Shown here: positions 41,578 to 48,410 of the stretch, piece after piece | How the letters are laid out: every line of letters begins with the position of its first letter | How positions within the stretch are numbered: position 1 is the stretch's first letter | Assembly (NCBI RefSeq): GCF_037974265.1 | Contig: NZ_CP150233.1 | Coordinates: forward strand, 558,001 to 622,000 | DNA: 64,000 nucleotides | Reading direction: 5' to 3' | DNA from: Paenibacillus sp. FSL R5-0623 | Lineage (GTDB): Bacteria; Bacillota; Bacilli; Paenibacillales; Paenibacillaceae | Notes under the pieces: model-generated | The model's database searches: none | The model's input: the letters and a program-made list of their open reading frames with translations, nothing else | Told to the model about the DNA's origin: nothing | Program-made: the position numbers and the translations under genes

Positions 41578-43407
41578 TCACTCTCCCGCGTATAGTTTAA
41601 CCGTGATCTTCACACCATTAGGTTCCCGATTGTTGATCTCAAGCCTGGCTGAGTGACCGGGATGTGAGTTCAATTGAAGTCGGCGTATTACATTTCGTAG
41701 ACCGATGGATTCAGACTCATCGGATTCTTGGATGGATAACCCGGTTGTTGTATGACTTTGATGTAGCCATCCCCGGATCTCCAGTAATTTATCTTCAGGT
41801 ATGGAGGGGCCGTTATTATTCAGTTCTATTTCAATCCAATGATCATTGATCCGGCGGCTGGATAGGGATATGTGACCTTTGCCAGGCTGAATATCCGCTC
41901 CATGTTTGAAATAGTTCTCAATTAAAGGTTGTAACGTCATTCTTGGCATTTCGACAGACAGGGTATCTTCAGCAAAATCCAAATCCACCTCAAGACGGTC
42001 ACCAAACCGCTCCTGCTGCAGTTCCAGATATAACCGGGCATGCTCCGCCTCTTCGCGTAAGGTCACGCAGGTCTGATCCCGCATGCTGTAGCGCAGCATT
42101 TTGGACAGGCTAGAGAGTAGTGTATACGCCCGTTGTCCTTGCTGTTGAAGGGCAAGTGTACCTATGGATTGTAGTGTGTTATATAGAAAATGCGGATGAA
42201 TCTGCGCTTGCAACGCTTTAAGCTGATTTGTTTTATTGGCGATTTCGAGTCGATATTCCCGCAAAATAAGATTATTTACCGTATCCATCATATCTCGGAA
42301 ATGACGAGCGAGCACCCCAAATTCATCTCGGCTGGATAGATGGATATCCACATGCAGACGCCCGGCTTGAATCTGGTTCATATATCGCATAAGTTGCTTG
42401 AGCGGACCAGTGATTCGGATGGAGATGAATAAGGTTGCAACAATGACTAATACAAGTGCCGCAATGGCAATCATCGCGTTATTCCACGTAAGTGTGGTGG
42501 CTCTGGCATATAACGTCTCATTTGGGATCTGTTTGACGATGGTCCAGTCAGCGTACGTGCTGCCGAGTTGCTGGTATACATACATGGAACGATCCTGTTC
42601 AAAATGCCCTGCGACATTCTGGGCTGTACCTGCGCTAGATCGCGCGATATTCAGTTCACTAGCCGTTTCCTCTCGTAGTGCATCCGTATGATTAACCTCG
42701 GAACGTCCTTGGTAAATGATCTGATTCTGACCATCCACAACATAGATTTGTTCCTTAGCCGGATCATACAGCCTGCCACAGATTGCTGCAATGGTATTCA
42801 TATTCAGATCAATGGCGAGTACACCCAGGCGCTCGATGGACGGAATATCCTTGATCACCCGATGCAGGGTAATGACCGTTCTGGCAGGGTCATCGGGGGA
42901 GGCAGCCTTGAATCCGTACGTGTGACTCATATGTGCCGATTCCACCCAGATGTCCGGGCTGTCACCGCCTGTTTTTCCATGAAGGGAGCCGGAATAGGCC
43001 TGTTTGCGTTCCTCCCGCTTCGGAAAGGGATTGGTAATTAAGGTGGATTGATTGGCGGCAAAAGAGTGCAAATACAGCTGGAATACATCTGGCACAGCCG
43101 CGCGGATCGTCTGCAAAGTGGTGTACACCTCGGCAACCGCACGATAATCACCAGGAATCTTTGCCAAGTTACGCAGAAAGTTCGGGTCGTTATACACAGC
43201 GAGCGACGCTCTGGCCACGTTATCCACATAGTTGTTGAGATTGGTGGACGCTTGGTAGATCAGCCGTTTGTTCTCTTCAACAGCTTGTTCCCGCAAGGCC
43301 GTTTTGGTCTGGATAAACGTCATGCTGATCGATGCCAGTAGCGGAAGGGTGGTAGCAATGAGCATAAAGGCAATCAATTTGGTGCGTATACTGTAGTATT
43401 TGGACAT
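41578..43407 (-). CDS. YesM-type sensor histidine kinase
   Basis: This kinase of 609 residues has membrane helices at about 10-32 and 310-335 enclosing an extracellular dCache-like sensor, a HAMP domain (about 335-385), a His_kinase domain with the acceptor histidine in LQAQIHPHFLYNTLQSI, and a HATPase domain with PLIENYFKHG. Together with the downstream YesN regulator and the divergent sugar transporter it forms a standard carbohydrate-sensing module. ATG 43407 follows AAGGGG. Confidence 0.94.
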   Translation of the reverse strand: MSKYYSIRTKLIAFMLIATTLPLLASISMTFIQTKTALREQAVEENKRLIYQASTNLNNYVDNVARASLAVYNDPNFLRNLAKIPGDYRAVAEVYTTLQTIRAAVPDVFQLYLHSFAANQSTLITNPFPKREERKQAYSGSLHGKTGGDSPDIWVESAHMSHTYGFKAASPDDPARTVITLHRVIKDIPSIERLGVLAIDLNMNTIAAICGRLYDPAKEQIYVVDGQNQIIYQGRSEVNHTDALREETASELNIARSSAGTAQNVAGHFEQDRSMYVYQQLGSTYADWTIVKQIPNETLYARATTLTWNNAMIAIAALVLVIVATLFISIRITGPLKQLMRYMNQIQAGRLHVDIHLSSRDEFGVLARHFRDMMDTVNNLILREYRLEIANKTNQLKALQAQIHPHFLYNTLQSIGTLALQQQGQRAYTLLSSLSKMLRYSMRDQTCVTLREEAEHARLYLELQQERFGDRLEVDLDFAEDTLSVEMPRMTLQPLIENYFKHGADIQPGKGHISLSSRRINDHWIEIELNNNGPSIPEDKLLEIRGWLHQSHTTTGLSIQESDESESIGLRNVIRRLQLNSHPGHSARLEINNREPNGVKITVKLYAGE

Positions 43408-43550
43408 CGGAACACCCCTTCTGGTTGCAGGTTAAGAGAGGACAATATTTTACCCCCAACTGTTCACAAGGGTCGGTGTTTCCCTCGGCGATAATGGGGT
43501 TTAATAGAAAAAGAGACCAATTTCATCCATCTATAGAAGGGGAGAACGAT

Positions 43551-44432
43551 ATGAAGCATCGCAAATCTTCACAGCTGTTACAGCAGCTTGTGTTCGTGGG
43601 TCCCTCCATCGTGTTTTTTATTCTCATCATCGTGGTCCCTTTCCTGCTTGGCATGGTGTATTCCTTCACGGACTGGAACGGGGTATCCGAGAACATTAAT
43701 TGGGTAGGGTTTGATAACTTCGTGCATGTTTTTGCGAATGATCCGAAGTTCCAAACGGCGTTTTGGTTTACGGTGCGCTTCACCGTGGTTGGTGTAGTAC
43801 TGACCAATGTGATTGGCTTTTTCCTGGCGTATTTCCTGACCAAACCGCTCAAGACGAGAAACATTCTGCGTACGATCTTTTTTATGCCTAACGTGATCGG
43901 TGGGTTGTTGCTTGGCTTTATCTGGCAGTTCATATTTGTGAAAGGGTTTTCAGCAGTAGGCGATGTAACCGGCTGGTCCTTCTTCAATCTTCCTTGGCTG
44001 GGAGACGAACCAACTGCCTTCTGGGGAATCGTGATTGTGTTTGTATGGCAGACCGCAGGATATCTGATGGTCATCTACATCTCATCTCTGACAAATGTAT
44101 CCCCTGATCTACTGGAAGCTGCCGAGATTGATGGGGCAAGTCGCTGGCAGGTACTGCGGAGCATCATTCTTCCGCTCATTATGCCAGGTGTAACGATCTG
44201 TCTGTTCCTGGCGATCTCCTGGTCGTTCAAAATGTTCGATCTCAATCTGTCGCTGACCAAAGGTGGACCATTCGGATCAACAGAATCGGTTGCACTTAAT
44301 ATTTACAATGAAGCCTTTGTAAATAACAGATATGGCATCGGAACCGCCAAAGCACTCGTGTTCTTCGTAATCGTTGCCATCATCACCATGATTCAGGTAC
44401 GTCTGACGAAGAGCAAGGAGGTAGAAGCCTAA
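43551..44432 (+). CDS. Carbohydrate ABC transporter permease, MalF/UgpA type
   Basis: A 293-residue membrane protein with six helices. The EAA loop EAAEIDGASRWQVLRSIILP, which docks the ATPase, is intact. ATG 43551 has AAGGGGAG six bases upstream. Its stop overlaps the next permease start by one base (TAATG). No ATPase gene is in the operon, so a shared MsmK-type ATPase encoded elsewhere is likely. Confidence 0.94.
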   Translation: MKHRKSSQLLQQLVFVGPSIVFFILIIVVPFLLGMVYSFTDWNGVSENINWVGFDNFVHVFANDPKFQTAFWFTVRFTVVGVVLTNVIGFFLAYFLTKPLKTRNILRTIFFMPNVIGGLLLGFIWQFIFVKGFSAVGDVTGWSFFNLPWLGDEPTAFWGIVIVFVWQTAGYLMVIYISSLTNVSPDLLEAAEIDGASRWQVLRSIILPLIMPGVTICLFLAISWSFKMFDLNLSLTKGGPFGSTESVALNIYNEAFVNNRYGIGTAKALVFFVIVAIITMIQVRLTKSKEVEA

Positions 44433-45268
44433 TGGAGACGACGAAAAATTACCGCTTCAGTACCATAGTAACCGAGATTGTCATGGTACTCCTTGGACTT
44501 TTATTCCTGGTTCCGTTTTACTTCCTGTTTGTGAATTCAGTCAAAACCTTCGGTGATCTGCTCACCAATTCAGCTGCATGGCCGGAAGTATTCCAGTGGG
44601 GCAACTATGCGAACGCTTGGGAGAAAATTAACTTCCCGTCGGCGCTGATGAACTCGCTTATCGTTACCGTGGTCAGCAATCTGTTGCTTGTGCTGATCAG
44701 TTCCATGGCCGCGTACCGAATGGTTCGCAGCAATACCCGGTTCAACCGGATTTTGTTCGGCATGTTCATTGCCGCCATGGTGATTCCGTTCCAGTCTATC
44801 ATGATTCCACTCGTTACTGTAACCAGTAATCTGGGATTGATCGACAGCCTTGGCGGCCTCATTATCTGTTATCTCGGTTTCGGAGCACCGATGTCGGTCT
44901 TCCTGTTCCACGGATTCGTAAAATCCGTCCCACTGGAGATTGAGGAAGCGGCTCGCGTGGATGGAAGCTCGGTCTACGGGGTGTTCTTCCGGATCGTATT
45001 TCCACTCATGAAACCGATGTATGTAACCGTCATCATTCTGAACACACTCTGGATTTGGAATGATTATCTGCTTCCATCCCTGATCCTGCAAAGCTCCAAC
45101 CTGCGTACGATCCCGATTGCGACCTTTGCACTCTTCGGACAATATACGAAGCAATGGGATCTGGCTTTGCCGGCACTTGTGCTCGGTATTATGCCGATCA
45201 TTATCTTCTTCCTGCTGATGCAGAAGTATATCATTCAGGGGATTACCGCTGGATCAGTTAAAGGGTGA
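44432..45268 (+). CDS. Carbohydrate ABC transporter permease, MalG/UgpE type
   Basis: A 278-residue membrane protein with six helices and the EAA loop EEAARVDGSSVYGVFFRIVFP. It completes the heterodimeric channel with the upstream permease, to which it is translationally coupled. AAGGAGG lies in the end of the upstream gene. It is followed by about 780 bp of repeats before the binding-protein gene. Confidence 0.94.
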   Translation: METTKNYRFSTIVTEIVMVLLGLLFLVPFYFLFVNSVKTFGDLLTNSAAWPEVFQWGNYANAWEKINFPSALMNSLIVTVVSNLLLVLISSMAAYRMVRSNTRFNRILFGMFIAAMVIPFQSIMIPLVTVTSNLGLIDSLGGLIICYLGFGAPMSVFLFHGFVKSVPLEIEEAARVDGSSVYGVFFRIVFPLMKPMYVTVIILNTLWIWNDYLLPSLILQSSNLRTIPIATFALFGQYTKQWDLALPALVLGIMPIIIFFLLMQKYIIQGITAGSVKG

Positions 45269-45320
45269 GTGTTGCGAGGGAAGGGTCGCTGTGGCGGAGT
45301 GCGAGGCAAGGTCGCTGGCG

Positions 45321-45499
45321 GGATCAAGTTGCGCTTTCGGTCGCTGTGCTCCTCGGTGGCCTGAATGTATTGGGGCAAGGAAGCCACCGAGTATCAAAGG
45401 CGAACGCTCCGCTCCTACATCGCATCCTGATCCCTTTGCTCCCACCTCGCATGGAGGTGTGCAAAGGGAGTCATGCCCGCATAGCTTGGGCATGACTCC
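45321..45499 (+). repeat. Hairpin-rich repeat unit, copy 1
   Basis: A unit of about 165-180 bp contains three hairpins: CGGTGGC (45354-45360)/GCCACCG (45383-45389), CTTTGC..GCAAAG (45434-45466), and a perfect 12-bp stem GGAGTCATGCCC (45467-45478)/GGGCATGACTCC (45488-45499). Copy 2 follows about 100 bp later in the same orientation. There is no long T-run, so it is not a simple terminator. Confidence 0.8.
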
Positions 45500-45601
45500 T
45501 GGGGAAAAGAGCAATAAAGAAAAGATTTAAAGCTAAATCCGGTAAGGCAGAAAAGGGCCACTGGCGGGATCGAGCGGGAGTGGGAGGGAAGGGTCGCTGC
45601 G

Positions 45602-45774
45602 GGCTCAAGTTGCGCTTTCGGTCGCTGTTGCTCCACGGTGGCCTGAATGTATTAGGGCAAGGAAGCCACCGAGTATCAAGGCGAACGCTCCGCTCCTACA
45701 ACGCATCCTTGATCCCCTTGCTCCCACCTCGCATGGAGGTGTGCAAAGGGAGTCATGCCCAGATAGATTGGGCT
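45602..45774 (+). repeat. Hairpin-rich repeat unit, copy 2
   Basis: A near-identical direct repeat of the unit at 45,321. The first two hairpins are conserved, but the third has lost CATGA from its right arm. Two copies in tandem inside an operon suggest an element that duplicates locally. Confidence 0.8.
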
Positions 45775-45793
45775 CCTTCTCTTGATAAATGCT

Positions 45794-46016
45794 AGTTGAG
45801 TTCAACTAAACATTTACAACGATAACGGAGAGGACAGAAATAACTTGAAGAAGCGAAGCGTTCGCCTAAAAGCTTTCTGGAAGAAAGCTGATTCGGAAGC
45901 ATACGCTATCCCTGGATTTTTCCCATTAATAATGGATCAAAAAAAATCTGGGGATAACAGCGATCAGAAGGTTATTCTGTCATCGGAGTGCCAGTGTAAA
46001 TATTCATTAGTGGAAC
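45794..46016 (+). repeat. Interspersed inverted-repeat element, full copy (copy A)
   Basis: An element of about 220 bp whose two ends are imperfect inverted repeats of about 46 bp (left AGTTCAACTAAACATTTACA, right arm read in reverse AGTTCCACTAATGAATATTT). The middle contains two further hairpins: AGCTTTCT/AGAAAGCT and a CCTGGATTTTT/AAAAATCTGGGG pair. It encodes no protein. It ends about 35 bp before the binding-protein start, so the leader and promoter of that gene lie at or within it. Confidence 0.8.
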
Positions 46017-46051
46017 TGTTATACTGAAACTACTATAGGGAGAGTGTATGT

Positions 46052-47350
46052 ATGAAAAGAATGACAAAGTTGACGTTGCTTATGCTGATTGCTTTTTCGG
46101 TAATGCTCGCGGGTTGTGGCAATGGAGACAAGAGTGGTAGTCCGGTCAATACGGATGCTCAAGGTGGTGGCGAGGCTGCTGCTGGAGATAAAACTATTAA
46201 GATCTTTCAATTCAAAGTCGAAATTGCGGAAGCGCTCAATCGTCTCAAAGCGGAATATGAATCCTCCCATCCAGGCGTCAAACTGGACATTCAAACTGTA
46301 GGTGGCGGCAGTGACTACGGTGCTGCATTAAAAGCCAAGTTTGCCGCTGGCGAACAACCGGACATATTCAACGTAGGTGGTTATCGTGAATTGGATACAT
46401 GGCTTGAATATCTGGAAGATCTGTCTGGAGAATCATGGGCCAAGGATGCACTCGAAGTAGCCAAAGAGCCAATGACCAAAGACGGCAAGCTCTACGGACA
46501 GCCGCTGGCGCTGGAGGGTTATGGTTTCATTTATAACAAAGACCTCTTCCAAAAAGCTGGTATTACCGAAATTCCAACGACACTGGAACAATTGGATCAA
46601 GCTGCACAGAAACTTCAGGCCGCAGGCATTACCCCATTCTCTAACGGGTATCAGGAGTGGTGGGTACTGGGCAATCATAACGTAAACGTGGCATTTGCAA
46701 ATCAGGCAGATCCGGTGAAATTCATCCAGGGACTCAACGAAAGTACGGAGAAAATTCCTGGCAACCAAGTGTTCGCCGACTGGATCAACTTGCTCGACTT
46801 AACGTTGAAGTACAGCAACAAAAACCCTCTGACAACAGACTACAATACGCAAGTTACGTTGTTTGCGAGTGGAGAAGCAGCGATGATGCAACAAGGAAAC
46901 TGGACTCAAGTACAGATTGATGGAATTGATCCGGATCTGAATCTGGGTATCCTGCCAATGCCAATTACTAATGAACCAAATGACAAATTGTTTGTCGGTG
47001 TGCCGAACTATTGGGTTGTGAACAAGAACTCTCAAGTGAAACCGGAAGCAAAAGAGTTTTTGGAATGGCTCGTAACTTCGGATATCGGGAAACAATACAT
47101 GACAAAAGAATTCAAATTCATCCCGGCATTCAGTTCCATCACGGCATCCGAAGAGGATCTGGGTGACCTCGCCACAGAGATCATGAAGTATAGCCAGGAA
47201 AATAAAACACTCAGCTGGAACTTCAACCGTTTCCCTGAAGGGGTTCCACAAGAGTATGGCAGCACAATTCAGGCTTACGTTGCGGGCAAATCGGATAAAG
47301 CCGGATTGCTCGACGCATTGCAACAGAACTGGGATAGTCTGAAAAAATAA
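46052..47350 (+). CDS. Family 1 extracellular sugar-binding lipoprotein
   Basis: The 432-residue binding protein of the adjacent importer. A lipobox (VMLAGC, Cys about residue 22) anchors it to the membrane. The ligand fold shows KAKFAAGEQPDIFNV and GEAAMMQQGNW, both typical of the maltose/oligosaccharide-binding family. ATG 46052 has GGGAGAG seven bases upstream. It usually precedes or follows the permeases closely; here a repeat-rich spacer separates it, which may set its expression apart. A strong terminator follows. Confidence 0.93.
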   Translation: MKRMTKLTLLMLIAFSVMLAGCGNGDKSGSPVNTDAQGGGEAAAGDKTIKIFQFKVEIAEALNRLKAEYESSHPGVKLDIQTVGGGSDYGAALKAKFAAGEQPDIFNVGGYRELDTWLEYLEDLSGESWAKDALEVAKEPMTKDGKLYGQPLALEGYGFIYNKDLFQKAGITEIPTTLEQLDQAAQKLQAAGITPFSNGYQEWWVLGNHNVNVAFANQADPVKFIQGLNESTEKIPGNQVFADWINLLDLTLKYSNKNPLTTDYNTQVTLFASGEAAMMQQGNWTQVQIDGIDPDLNLGILPMPITNEPNDKLFVGVPNYWVVNKNSQVKPEAKEFLEWLVTSDIGKQYMTKEFKFIPAFSSITASEEDLGDLATEIMKYSQENKTLSWNFNRFPEGVPQEYGSTIQAYVAGKSDKAGLLDALQQNWDSLKK

Positions 47351-47365
47351 TCCGGATCATGGACA

Positions 47366-47646
47366 GTATCCACAGGTTACCGGAACTGTTCAGAAATTTT
47401 CGGATAGAAAAGTTAGTCCATTAGATAAATAAGTCAATTGAAACAGGTTAGCCAGAAATCTTATTCTGGTTGGCCTGTTTTTGTTTTTCCGAGGAGCTAA
47501 AAAGTGCTTACTGGAAAAATGATAGATGGTAATATCCCTGAAATGTGGATAACCCAAAAGCAGTTTAACGATCTCATGACGTATTTAACACAGAGTTGAT
47601 ACTATATGTGGATATCCTGTGTGTATAATGACCTAAATGTGGACAA
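47366..47646. other. DnaA-box-like cluster 1
   Basis: Four 9-mers match TTATCCACA in 8 or 9 of 9 positions: GTATCCACA (47366-47374, plus), TGTGGATAA (47544-47552, minus, perfect), TGTGGATAT (47607-47615, minus) and TGTGGACAA (47638-47646, minus). All lie in the gene-free region before the TetR gene. Confidence 0.5.
47441..47480 (+). terminator. Intrinsic terminator of the ABC operon
   Basis: A 17-bp stem with two wobble pairs (47441-47457 with 47464-47480), followed by TTGTTTTT. Confidence 0.88.
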
Positions 47647-47693
47647 GTAACGAGAGGCTTAAGCCAGAGAGGATCTTTTGTTAACAGAAATAC

Positions 47694-47722
47694 TTGTTTT
47701 CAATTGACTAGTACTTTATAGT
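47694..47722 (+). promoter_or_regulatory. Promoter of the TetR gene
   Basis: TTGTTT (47694-47699) and TATAGT (47717-47722) are spaced by 17 bp. The -10 lies inside the operator at 47709-47726. Transcription would begin at or just before the ATG at 47730, so the mRNA may be leaderless. Confidence 0.55.
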
Positions 47723-47726
47723 TCTA
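47709..47726. promoter_or_regulatory. TetR operator 1 (autoregulatory)
   Basis: TAGTACTTTATAGTTCTA is an imperfect palindrome that matches operator 2 (48376) at 15 of 18 positions. It covers the -10 of the tetR promoter, so binding should block transcription. Confidence 0.7.
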
Positions 47727-47729
47727 AAT

Positions 47730-48350
47730 ATGACAAATCCAAAAATGAACACGGGACCTGCCAAATCCAAGAGTTCCAATCCGGTGAACCGGACCAAGGC
47801 AGTTGAAGTGGCGGCACAATTATTTCTGCGTCAGGGGTACAGCTACGTCAGCATGGATGAAGTCGTGCGAGTGAGTGGGGTATCCAAGTCGAATATTTAT
47901 TATCATTATAAAAACAAGGAGGAACTGCTTCAGGCCGTGGTACAATACTGGATTGCCCAGTATGAGTCGGAGCTGTATCTGCTGCTCAGTCAGCGTGAGC
48001 GAGGAGTGGAGGAGCGTATCTACTCGTTTATGGCATTACTGTCGGCAGGCATTGAGGGCCGAAATTACGAAGGGAGCTGTCCTTTTGTTACGTTATATAT
48101 GCAGACACCGGACAGTGCACCCCAAGTGAAGGAAAGCATATCCAGATTCTTTCGTGAGCTTAGACCTATGGTGGAGAAGTTGTTTCAGCAAGGTTTGGAT
48201 CGCGGTGAATTTCGCAAAGAAATCGAACCGGGACCGGCTGCGTTGTTGTTTATTGCAGCACTGGAAGGTTCACTAATCCTAGCGGGAACTGCCCGCGATG
48301 TTGGGATTATAGAACAATCGGCACGTACGTTTTGTCAGATGCTTCGTTAA
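47730..48350 (+). CDS. TetR/AcrR-family transcriptional regulator
   Basis: A 206-residue repressor-type protein. The N-terminal DNA-binding helix-turn-helix (about 25-70) reads AAQLFLRQGYSYVSMDEVVR.VSGVSKSNIYYHYKNKEEL, a textbook TetR motif, and the rest is a ligand-binding helical domain of the YfiR/QacR-like C-terminal class. ATG 47730 has no ribosome site, and the promoter places the transcription start at the ATG, so translation may be leaderless. Two matching operators lie before this gene and before the next, so it very likely represses itself and the SDR-hydrolase gene. The ligand is unknown. Confidence 0.92.
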   Translation: MTNPKMNTGPAKSKSSNPVNRTKAVEVAAQLFLRQGYSYVSMDEVVRVSGVSKSNIYYHYKNKEELLQAVVQYWIAQYESELYLLLSQRERGVEERIYSFMALLSAGIEGRNYEGSCPFVTLYMQTPDSAPQVKESISRFFRELRPMVEKLFQQGLDRGEFRKEIEPGPAALLFIAALEGSLILAGTARDVGIIEQSARTFCQMLR

Positions 48351-48366
48351 TCGAAGCTCTTTTTTT
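48341..48366 (+). terminator. Intrinsic terminator overlapping the tetR stop
   Basis: GCTTCG (48341-48346) pairs with CGAAGC (48352-48357) across a TTAAT loop that contains the tetR stop codon, then TCTTTTTTT. It separates tetR from the SDR-hydrolase transcript. Confidence 0.75.
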
Positions 48367-48375
48367 GAATATAAC

Positions 48376-48393
48376 TAGTACTATTTAGTACTA
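48376..48393. promoter_or_regulatory. TetR operator 2
   Basis: TAGTACTATTTAGTACTA has perfect 7-bp arms (TAGTACT/AGTACTA) around ATTT. It sits just upstream of the AAAGGAG ribosome site of the SDR-hydrolase gene and matches operator 1. Confidence 0.75.
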
Positions 48394-48410
48394 AAAGGAG
48401 CCGCAACAGA

